The notes beneath the pieces were generated by a model. The model was not told the origin of the DNA, did not search any database, and saw only the letters and a list, made by a program, of their open reading frames with translations. From Pedobacter jeongneungensis (GTDB lineage: Bacteria > Bacteroidota > Bacteroidia > Sphingobacteriales > Sphingobacteriaceae), in NCBI RefSeq assembly GCF_000633455.1, contig NZ_AYMG01000003.1, forward strand, positions 1 through 64,000: 64,000 nt of DNA, read 5' to 3'. The translations under genes and the position numbers were made by a program. Positions 7,960 to 15,749 of the stretch are shown piece by piece. How positions within the stretch are numbered: the stretch's first letter is position 1; every line of letters starts with the position of its first letter.

Positions 7960-10274
7960 ACCAACTCGCCGTTATTTACTTCAATTTCGGCATTCCCGGC
8001 CAATTTATACACATGGTTTCTAATCCCGATTTCTAAATCAACAGCTGCATTGTTTTTAATGCTGATGCCGTTTTCGGTAATATTGATTTTTAAGGTTGCT
8101 CCCCTGAAACCAATGGTAAAGGAGAACGATTTCCATTTTTCAGGCAAGAAAGGATTAAACTGCAGTTTACCATCACGAACACGCATACCCGCAAAACCTT
8201 CTACCACACTCATCCAGGTTCCGGCCATCGAGGTGATGTGCAAACCATCTTCGGTATCGTTATTATAGTCGTCGAGATCTAAACGGGCGGTGCGTAAATA
8301 AAATTCGTAAGCACGGGCTTCATCGTTTAATTTGGCGGCCAAAATACTGTGTACGCAGGGCGATAATGAACTTTCGTGTACGGTACGTGGCTCATAAAAA
8401 TCGAAGTTGCGTTTCAGGGTAGCCAGGTCGTAATCTTCTTCAAAGAAATACAGTCCCTGCAAAACATCGGCCTGTTTAATAAAACACGAACGTAAAATCC
8501 TGTCCCAGCTCCATTTTTGGTTAATCGGTCTTTCGCTGGCAGGCAAATCCTTAACTAAAGTTTGTTCTTTATCTAAATAACCATCCTGTTGTAAGAAAAT
8601 GCCTAGTTTTTCATCCTGCGGATAATACATCTTTTCGATAATATCAGCCCAATCAGCAAATTCCTTTTGATCGAAATTTAAACTTTTTAACAAGCTGTTA
8701 TATTTTTCCGGCTGTTGTATTTCTACAATTTTAGCTGCTTCAGTGGCATATCTCATGCACCATGTAGCCAAAATATTGGTGTACCAGTTATTATTGACGT
8801 TGTTTTCGTACTCATTTGGTCCGGTTACGCCAAGCATTACATATTGCTGTTTATCGTTGCTCCAGTTTACACGTTGTTTCCAGAAACGGGCAATACCGAT
8901 CAATACTTCTAAACCGAAATCCGAAAGGTAACTTTCATCGCCGGTATAACGGATGTAATTAAAAATGGCAAAGGCGATAGCACCATTACGGTGGATTTCT
9001 TCGAAAGTAATTTCCCACTCATTATGGCATTCTTCACCGTTCATCGTTACCATTGGATAAAGCGCTGCACCATCTTTAAAACCTAACTTTGCTGCATTTT
9101 CGATGGCTTTGCCCAATTGTTTATGACGGTAAACCAGCAGGTTTTTGCTTACTTCCTGTGGCGCTGTGGCCAGGTAAAAAGGCACACAATAAGCTTCAGT
9201 ATCCCAATAGGTAGAACCTCCGTATTTTTCACCGGTAAAACCCTTCGGACCGATATTTAAGCGATCATCTTTACCGGTATAAGTCTGGAAAAGCTGGAAA
9301 ATATTAAAACGGATCGCCTGTTGGGCAGAAACATCACCTTCAATAATGATATCGCTTTCTTCCCATTTGGTTGCCCAGGCTTCGGTTTGCTCTTTTAATA
9401 AAGTATCGAAACCTTTGGCAGATGCTTTGGCAATTACAGATTTGGTTTCTTTTAAAAGTGATTCTTTTGGATAATTTTCTGAAGATAAATTAGCCGCGAT
9501 TTTAACCAGAGTGATTTCGTCGTTTGCTTTCACGTCCACCGAAAAAGTTTGTCCGACGAATTTCTCTTTGAGGACATCTGAAGGATTGATACTTAATTTT
9601 TCTTCACCTTTATACAGTTCGATGTTACTTCCGGTGCAAACCTCAAATTCAGTTTTCTTTGTTCTTAGTTTAATGTAAGCTTCTGTTCCTGAAATTTCAT
9701 CAGCAACCATATCCCAGAATTTTTCATCATAGTTACTATCCTGATTTTTAACATCGCCATCAATAAAAGGTGTTAACGTTAATTTACCCTCGAAATTTAA
9801 AGGGGTAATGCTGTAACGGATGGCACCCACTTCATCGTCGGCTATACTGCAAAAACGTGTCGATTTAACTTTTAGGGTTTTACCACTTTTTAATTTTGCA
9901 GTAAAAGTACGTTCTAAATATCCGGCATGCATGTTCAGCACACGTTTAAAATCGCTCACTTCTGCAGTCGCCAGATCCAGAATTTCATCATCGATTTTTA
10001 CTTCAATGCCTACCCAGTTTGCTGCATTTAACACTTTTGCAAAATATTCAGGATAACCATTTTTCCACCATCCCACACGGGTTTTATCAGGATAATAAAC
10101 ACCTGCAACATAATTGCCCGGCAGGGTTTCTCCGGTATAATTTTCTTCAAAATTGGCACGTTGCCCCATGCGACCATTGCCCAGGCTGAAAATACTTTCC
10201 GAAATTTTATTTAAATGTGGATCAAAGCCTTCTTCGATAATATTCCACTCATCTGCTTTAATGTAGTTTTTCAT
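7956..10274 (-). CDS. GH65 maltose phosphorylase
   Basis: A 772-residue cytosolic GH65 protein without a signal peptide. It should split maltose with phosphate into glucose and beta-glucose 1-phosphate. A beta-sandwich domain (about 1-270) precedes an (alpha/alpha)6 catalytic domain. E488 in GPNEYENNVNNNWYTN matches the general acid of GH65 phosphorylases (Glu487 in the Lactobacillus brevis maltose phosphorylase, from memory). HESSLSPCVHS near residue 630 fits the phosphate site, and YWDTEAYCVPF a substrate loop. A pgmB gene lies 57 bases upstream, which supports maltose over trehalose or kojibiose as substrate, but GH65 specificity cannot be settled from sequence alone. Confidence 0.92.
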   Translation of the reverse strand: MKNYIKADEWNIIEEGFDPHLNKISESIFSLGNGRMGQRANFEENYTGETLPGNYVAGVYYPDKTRVGWWKNGYPEYFAKVLNAANWVGIEVKIDDEILDLATAEVSDFKRVLNMHAGYLERTFTAKLKSGKTLKVKSTRFCSIADDEVGAIRYSITPLNFEGKLTLTPFIDGDVKNQDSNYDEKFWDMVADEISGTEAYIKLRTKKTEFEVCTGSNIELYKGEEKLSINPSDVLKEKFVGQTFSVDVKANDEITLVKIAANLSSENYPKESLLKETKSVIAKASAKGFDTLLKEQTEAWATKWEESDIIIEGDVSAQQAIRFNIFQLFQTYTGKDDRLNIGPKGFTGEKYGGSTYWDTEAYCVPFYLATAPQEVSKNLLVYRHKQLGKAIENAAKLGFKDGAALYPMVTMNGEECHNEWEITFEEIHRNGAIAFAIFNYIRYTGDESYLSDFGLEVLIGIARFWKQRVNWSNDKQQYVMLGVTGPNEYENNVNNNWYTNILATWCMRYATEAAKIVEIQQPEKYNSLLKSLNFDQKEFADWADIIEKMYYPQDEKLGIFLQQDGYLDKEQTLVKDLPASERPINQKWSWDRILRSCFIKQADVLQGLYFFEEDYDLATLKRNFDFYEPRTVHESSLSPCVHSILAAKLNDEARAYEFYLRTARLDLDDYNNDTEDGLHITSMAGTWMSVVEGFAGMRVRDGKLQFNPFLPEKWKSFSFTIGFRGATLKINITENGISIKNNAAVDLEIGIRNHVYKLAGNAEIEVNNGELV

Positions 10275-10308
10275 AATTAGTATTGAGTAGTGAGATTTGA
10301 GATGATGA

Positions 10309-10334
10309 CCCCTAAACCTTACACCTTAAACCTA
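10309..10334. repeat. Heptad-like CCTTAAA tract
   Basis: ACCCCTAAACCTTACACCTTAAACCTA between the pgmB stop and the phosphorylase start. Similar tracts occur at 7919-7958, 10981-11010 and 11098-11134. The adjoining 10276-10300 has AGTATTGAGTAGTGAGATTT-type repeats, echoed at 11041-11095. Confidence 0.55.
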
Positions 10335-11030
10335 TAAATTCTCTAAATCTTTAACTGTTAATTTATCTAATCCGCTTACTACCACATCTGCCTGGGTGAG
10401 TACGCTTTTTTCGCCGATACCTATGGCTTTCATTCCACCTCTTTTTGCTGCTTCTACACCTGCTACGGCATCTTCAAAAACCACACATTCATCGGGTTTA
10501 AAACCTAAAAGTTCGGCTCCTTTTAAAAATACCTCGGGATCGGGTTTCGATTTGGTTACCATATTCCCATCTACAATTTCATCGAAGAAATGGGCCAAAT
10601 TTGTTTTTTCTAAAATAATACCTGAGTTTTTGCTTGCAGAGCCTAATGCCAGTTTATAGCCTGCTTTGTGTATTTCGGTTAAAAAATCAACTGTTCCGGG
10701 TAAAACTTCAGCAGGTGTCATTTTGGTAATCATATCTACATACCAGCTGTTTTTTAAAGTAGCCAGTTCTTCTTTCTCAGCATCTGTTTTCTCTACGCTG
10801 CCCCAGGCCAGAATTTTATTCAAACTTTCTACGCGGCTAACGCCTTTTAACTGCTCGTTCTGCTCTTCAGTAAAATCGAAACCCATGGTATTGGCCAAAC
10901 GTTTCCAGGCTTTATAGTGGTAAACCGCAGTATCTACCAGGACACCATCGAGGTCGAAAAGACAGGCCTTTATTGAGGCTGAAGGTGTAAGGTTTAAGGC
11001 TGAAGGTTCTGAGTGGGTGTTATCTTGCAT
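10332..11030 (-). CDS. pgmB: Beta-phosphoglucomutase
   Basis: A 232-residue HAD-superfamily mutase that turns the beta-glucose 1-phosphate made by maltose phosphorylase into glucose 6-phosphate. The HAD motif I FDLDGVLVD has nucleophile D26 and acid/base D28. The cap motif with HYKAWKRLA and the loop KGVSRVESL are typical of beta-PGM, as are GSASKN (motif II) and CVVFEDAVAGVEAAKRGGM with the acidic pair of motif IV. It is co-directional with, and 57 bases upstream of, the GH65 gene. Residues 1-19 form a tail not usual in the family and are encoded partly by a CCTTAAA-type repeat tract. No internal Met offers a shorter start. Confidence 0.93.
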   Translation of the reverse strand: MQDNTHSEPSALNLTPSASIKACLFDLDGVLVDTAVYHYKAWKRLANTMGFDFTEEQNEQLKGVSRVESLNKILAWGSVEKTDAEKEELATLKNSWYVDMITKMTPAEVLPGTVDFLTEIHKAGYKLALGSASKNSGIILEKTNLAHFFDEIVDGNMVTKSKPDPEVFLKGAELLGFKPDECVVFEDAVAGVEAAKRGGMKAIGIGEKSVLTQADVVVSGLDKLTVKDLENL

Positions 11031-11128
11031 TGTGTTATTTTAGTATCGGGTAATTAGTATTGGGTATCAAGACGAAAGTATTAAGTATCGAGATGTAAGC
11101 CCTATACCTTCAACCTTTTACCTTTCAC

Positions 11129-13045
11129 CTACCTTAATTCCAGTACCAACGTTGTTTTAGCAGGTACTTTAATATTTTTGAATTCGATGTTTTCACCGGT
11201 AATTACGTTTTTAGCGGAAGTAATTCCTGTTGTTCTTTCGGCGAAGCGATCGGTATTTAATGTTTTATCTTTCTCTGTATTGTTTACAATAACCATTATG
11301 GAGCCTTTTGGTTCGGCATTGTAACGGAAATAAACATAAATATCATCCTGTGGCACAAACTGCATCAATTTACCTGTTTGCAATGCCGGACTGTTTTTGC
11401 GGAAATTAGCCAGTGTTTTCACAAAATTGAAAGCCTCATTTTCTTTATTTGTACGGCCATCGGCAATGAATTTATCTTTTTTGTCGCCTTCCCATCCCCC
11501 TGGAAAATCAGAACGGATTAGGCCATCCGGATTGGAAAAGTTTTTCATCAGGATTTCTGTTCCGTAATACATCTGCGGAATGCCCCGCATGGTTAACAAG
11601 ATACTCATTCCCATTTTGTATTTATCAAAATCTTCGCCCACCATCGAATAAAAACGGCTCATATCGTGGTTATCCAGAAAAATACAGTTGGTGTTCGGGT
11701 TTTTGTAAAGAAAATCGTGCGCAAGGGTTGCATACAAACGGTTAATGCCATCTACCCAGCCATTTTTACCATTGATGCCTTCGTAAATGGCATCTTTTAA
11801 AGTAGCATCGGTAATGCCCTGAAGATGGGTATCGAATCCACGGTTAACGGTATTGCCACCCGTAAAGAAAGCCTGGTTGGCCACCGCGGTCACCAATGTT
11901 TCACCAAATACGGATAAGTGTGGAAATTCTGCCTGTACTTTTAAAGCCCAATCTGCCATGTAAACCGGATCGTTATAACCGTAGGTATCCAGGCGTAAAC
12001 CATCAATACCTGCATATTCAATCCACCAGATGTGGTTTTGAGTCAGGTAGTTTTGCACATAAGGATTACGCTGATTTAAATCGGGCATTGAAGGCACAAA
12101 CCATCCATCCAGCATCTGTTTGCGGTCGGCAGCAGAAGCATGGATATCCATCACCGTTTGATCGCGGTAACTCGTTTGTGTATATTTTGGCCATTGGTTT
12201 AACCAGCTTTTCATTGGTAAATCTTTATAAAACCAATGTTGGGTACCAATGTGGTTGTGTACAATATCTTTAATTACTTTTAATCCTTTGGCATGCGCAA
12301 CCTCTACATATTTTTTGTAAAGTGCGTTAGTACCATAACGTGGATCTATTTTGTAGTGATCGGTTACCGCATAACCATGGTAAGAAGCATGTGGCATGTC
12401 ATTTTCTACCTCCGGTGTCATCCAAACGGTCGTAATTCCTAAATCTTTCAGGTAATCGAGGTGATTGATTACGCCCTGGATATCGCCACCATGGCGGTAG
12501 TACATGCTGTCGCGGTTTAATGCGGTTTCGGTTAAACCCTGCACCACATCGTTGCTTTTATCGCCGTTCGAAAAGCGATCTGGCATCAGCAGGTATATAA
12601 AATCTTTGTTGGTTACACCCTGAATCCTCCCTGCGCTTTTATCGCGGTTTTTTAATTCGTAGGTGTAAGTAAATATCTTTTTTCCGTTAACGGCAAAGTT
12701 AATCGGGAATTTTCCGGCTTTAGCCACCGGAGCAATTGTTAAATCGAGAAATAAATAATTCTGGTTTTCAACTTTGTTAACCTTTACGAGTTTTACCCCC
12801 GGATAAGTTAAGGAAACCGAGCTTGAAGCAATGTTTTCGCCATGAACCAGCAATTGCAACTTAGGATTGTGCATGCCTGTAAACCAGAACATCGGTTCTA
12901 CCCGTTCCAGCTTCTGGGCAAATAGATTATTTGTTAGCAAAACAACCAGTAAGGTAAAAATTGTTGTTGCCTTTTTAAAAAAGGAAGTATTAGTATGATT
13001 ATGAATTGGAAGCGGATAATTTGGATGGGTATGAGATCTGTTCAT
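11129..13045 (-). CDS. GH13 neopullulanase-like enzyme (SusA-like)
   Basis: A 638-residue periplasmic GH13 enzyme. A signal anchor lies at about residues 25-43 (TIFTLLVVLLTNNLFAQ) after a longer than usual N-terminal tail. Next comes an Ig-like N-terminal domain of cyclomaltodextrinase/neopullulanase type (about 45-135), then the catalytic barrel. Key residues are DIVHNHIG, nucleophile D353 in GLRLDTYGY, acid/base E382 in VFGETLV and D461 in FLDNHDMSR. It sits between the susE-like gene and pgmB, as susA does beside the Sus genes of Bacteroides. The stop codon falls in a CCTTT-type repeat tract. It should release maltose and glucose from imported oligosaccharides. Confidence 0.88.
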   Translation of the reverse strand: MNRSHTHPNYPLPIHNHTNTSFFKKATTIFTLLVVLLTNNLFAQKLERVEPMFWFTGMHNPKLQLLVHGENIASSSVSLTYPGVKLVKVNKVENQNYLFLDLTIAPVAKAGKFPINFAVNGKKIFTYTYELKNRDKSAGRIQGVTNKDFIYLLMPDRFSNGDKSNDVVQGLTETALNRDSMYYRHGGDIQGVINHLDYLKDLGITTVWMTPEVENDMPHASYHGYAVTDHYKIDPRYGTNALYKKYVEVAHAKGLKVIKDIVHNHIGTQHWFYKDLPMKSWLNQWPKYTQTSYRDQTVMDIHASAADRKQMLDGWFVPSMPDLNQRNPYVQNYLTQNHIWWIEYAGIDGLRLDTYGYNDPVYMADWALKVQAEFPHLSVFGETLVTAVANQAFFTGGNTVNRGFDTHLQGITDATLKDAIYEGINGKNGWVDGINRLYATLAHDFLYKNPNTNCIFLDNHDMSRFYSMVGEDFDKYKMGMSILLTMRGIPQMYYGTEILMKNFSNPDGLIRSDFPGGWEGDKKDKFIADGRTNKENEAFNFVKTLANFRKNSPALQTGKLMQFVPQDDIYVYFRYNAEPKGSIMVIVNNTEKDKTLNTDRFAERTTGITSAKNVITGENIEFKNIKVPAKTTLVLELR

Positions 13046-13108
13046 GCTAAAACTTTAAAAATTTAAAAAAAGCCCCGCAGTAGGTAACTGCAGGGCAGAT
13101 AATAAGGA

Positions 13109-14125
13109 TTAGTTTTTAACCATTGTAGCTTTTTTAGCGGCTACATCTAAAGTAATGGTATAAGTTCCGGGAACGGTTACGGCAATGTTATCGCCTCCAT
13201 TGGTTAAAGCAGTTATGCTACCGCCGAGATTAACTGTCCAATCGTGTTTGAACCTGAATTTCAATGCACCAGCTGTTAAGGTTGTTTTAACGGAGTAATT
13301 ATTTGATTTTCCATCATTTACCACTTTCATGTCGGTATCATTGTTCCAGCCACCCAAAGTTGCGTCTCCAATAATCGACCATTCGTTTGGTGTTGAAAAA
13401 ACTATGGTTTTGGCATTTAAATCAACAGTTACCTGTTTCACTATGGCATCTGGTGATTTTAAATTATCGCCGGCGCTACTGCTGATTTTACCTGCACCTG
13501 CATCGCCATAAGCAACATCCCATTTTTTGGCAGGTGTGATTTTAAATTCCAGGTTTCCGGCAGTATAAGCAATCATTCCGGTATAAATACCATTGCTTGA
13601 TAGCGAAATTAAACTGTCAGCAGTGGTAGGATCCCAGCCCTGGTAAGCTCCGGGAGCGTAAATCCATGCTGAAGCTAAATAAGGTGTAGCGGTTAAAGTG
13701 ATTACGTTTGAGTAAGTTAAATCGTTTACAGCAGCACCTGATTTCAACCTTACTTCGATCTGTGACGCTGTTCCTACTTTACCTCCTAAAGCCAAAATCA
13801 TGTTGTTGATTTCGGTTACAGTTGGTGCATAAGTTTTTGTAGTAACCACCACCTCTTTTGGAGCGGCAAAGTTAGTACCCTTTAAAGCGAACTGTAAGGT
13901 GGAGTTTACCGGCACCACGTAACCTGATGAAGTAGCCAGTGGATAGCTTAATGTTAATGCGGCCTGCGCACCGTTTGCCTGTACTAAACTTAATGTAGTT
14001 GTAGAAGCGGTAAGCGTGCCTGCTGCCCCAATAGTTGAAACCGTTTGGGTTTCGTCTTTTTTACACGACCAAAGCGATAGTGCTACAAAGCAAAGGGCCA
14101 AGGTTTTGAAAAATATTGATTTCAT
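13109..14125 (-). CDS. SusE-like starch-binding outer-membrane lipoprotein
   Basis: A 338-residue lipoprotein (signal 1-20, Cys21 in LWSC-KK). Residues about 30-145 form a SusE-type Ig-like domain. Two tandem SusE/F-type carbohydrate-binding modules of about 95 residues follow, with YAPGAYQGWDPTTADS and IIGDATLGGWNNDTDM as the conserved surface-loop motifs (W and N contacts). It is predicted to hold starch at the cell surface for the SusCD porin. It follows susD by 20 bases. Compared with Bacteroides, one gene appears to stand in for the SusE/SusF pair. Confidence 0.85.
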   Translation of the reverse strand: MKSIFFKTLALCFVALSLWSCKKDETQTVSTIGAAGTLTASTTTLSLVQANGAQAALTLSYPLATSSGYVVPVNSTLQFALKGTNFAAPKEVVVTTKTYAPTVTEINNMILALGGKVGTASQIEVRLKSGAAVNDLTYSNVITLTATPYLASAWIYAPGAYQGWDPTTADSLISLSSNGIYTGMIAYTAGNLEFKITPAKKWDVAYGDAGAGKISSSAGDNLKSPDAIVKQVTVDLNAKTIVFSTPNEWSIIGDATLGGWNNDTDMKVVNDGKSNNYSVKTTLTAGALKFRFKHDWTVNLGGSITALTNGGDNIAVTVPGTYTITLDVAAKKATMVKN

Positions 14126-14145
14126 ATCTTATTAAAATATTAAGA

Positions 14146-15735
14146 TTAATAACCTGTGTTTTGAACCAGATTCGGATTGGCAATTAAATCTGCCGCTGGG
14201 ATCGGATAAATGTTACGGTAAGCTGGAATAGATGTTCCGGCTTTAACCCCACCTTTAAATGGCCATAAGTAAGTACCACCGGTAAACTTGCCATAACGTA
14301 CCAAATCGGTACGGCGGTGACCTTCCCAGTATAATTCGCGCGCACGCTCATCCAAATAAAAATCGACGGTTAATGCGGCTGGAGTCAGATTACCTGACGC
14401 ATTGCCATAAGCACGTTGACGTAAGGCATTAACATATTCGAGTGCTTTCCCTGCATCACCACCTGAACCACCACGGGCAACAGCTTCTCCGTAAATCAAA
14501 TACTGTTCGGCCAAGCGGAAAATGGCAAAATCCAAAGAGCTGAATGTTCCGTTTAATGATGGCGGTATGGTACTTGTACCAATGATATTTTTAAATTTTG
14601 TAACACGCAATCCATCGGTAAACACACCAACTTCATCAACTGTATTTTTTGCACCGAAGAAGGTACCGCGCTTATCTAAAGTTCCGTTTGCATCTGGAAA
14701 TAGTGCAGGCAAGTTCTGACGGGTTCTGTTACCGCCCCAACCACCGTTTGGCACACCATAAGAGGCTGTACCCATATCAGCATTAATACCTGCATTGATC
14801 AGGAATGTGGTACCGCCATAATTAGTACCTGTTACCCCATCGTAGTTAATGGTTAAGATGTTTTCGGTATTGTTAATGTTGTTATCCGCTTTAAAAAGAT
14901 CCATATAATTGGATTTTAAAGTGTAACCTGCATTAATTACTTTGCTTGAATAAGTAATGGCTTCTGTATATTTTGCTGTACCGGTATATACCTGTGCATT
15001 TAAATATAACCTGGCCAATAAAGCCCAATCAGCACCTTTGTCTGCACGGCCATATTCGTTGCTACGTGCATTCGCTAAATCACCCTCAATTGCTTTTAGT
15101 TCTGATTCGATATAAGTAAAAAGAGCTGCTCTCTGAATTTGTTTTGGGGCTACTTTGCCGATTTCATCATTTTCGGTAACAAAAGGCGGATTACCAAAGG
15201 CATCTAAAAGTACCCAATATTGATAAGCACGTAGAAAACGGGCTTCTGCACGGTATTTGGTAATATCTGCAGCGTCGGTACCTGTAATGTTACGTGAGGC
15301 CAATTTTTCGGGTGTACTTTCGCGAAGAAATTCGTTACAAACCGTAATCTGTAAAATACTTCTAGAATACAATCCGCGTAAAAACTGGTTATCTACACTT
15401 GGCGTGCTGTAATCTAATTCCGGAATACCGGTATCTCCCCAGGCGCAAATCGCCTCATCGGTTACCAACTCTTGTGAAGTCCAGAATAAACGAAGAAAAT
15501 CTGCAAAACCAGAGTTTAGTCCACCAATATCACTATTATCCGATCCGGTAGAGCTGGTTAATGCATAAGCCGCATATAATTTAGCCAGGCCTTGTTTATA
15601 ACCTGCCGGAGTAGCATAAACGGTTGCCGCAGTAACATCGTTGGTGGGCAATACGTTTAGATCTCCTTTTTTGCATGAATTTAATGACAACAATAAAATA
15701 CCTGATGCCAATATTATTTTAAATGAGTTTTTCAT
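14146..15735 (-). CDS. susD: SusD/RagB family starch-binding lipoprotein
   Basis: A 529-residue SusD family lipoprotein (signal ending LNSC, Cys21) that caps the SusC barrel and binds the incoming maltooligosaccharide. The TPR-rich N-terminal half contains AEARFLRAYQYWVLLDAFGN, the family's hallmark. The C-terminal SusD domain has YLDERARELYWEGHRRTDLV and ends near IYPIPAADLIANPNLVQN. It is 14 bases downstream of susC and 20 bases upstream of the susE-like gene. Starch specificity is inferred from the enzymes in the same operon. Confidence 0.93.
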   Translation of the reverse strand: MKNSFKIILASGILLLSLNSCKKGDLNVLPTNDVTAATVYATPAGYKQGLAKLYAAYALTSSTGSDNSDIGGLNSGFADFLRLFWTSQELVTDEAICAWGDTGIPELDYSTPSVDNQFLRGLYSRSILQITVCNEFLRESTPEKLASRNITGTDAADITKYRAEARFLRAYQYWVLLDAFGNPPFVTENDEIGKVAPKQIQRAALFTYIESELKAIEGDLANARSNEYGRADKGADWALLARLYLNAQVYTGTAKYTEAITYSSKVINAGYTLKSNYMDLFKADNNINNTENILTINYDGVTGTNYGGTTFLINAGINADMGTASYGVPNGGWGGNRTRQNLPALFPDANGTLDKRGTFFGAKNTVDEVGVFTDGLRVTKFKNIIGTSTIPPSLNGTFSSLDFAIFRLAEQYLIYGEAVARGGSGGDAGKALEYVNALRQRAYGNASGNLTPAALTVDFYLDERARELYWEGHRRTDLVRYGKFTGGTYLWPFKGGVKAGTSIPAYRNIYPIPAADLIANPNLVQNTGY

Positions 15736-15749
15736 TTTTTGTCTCCTTA

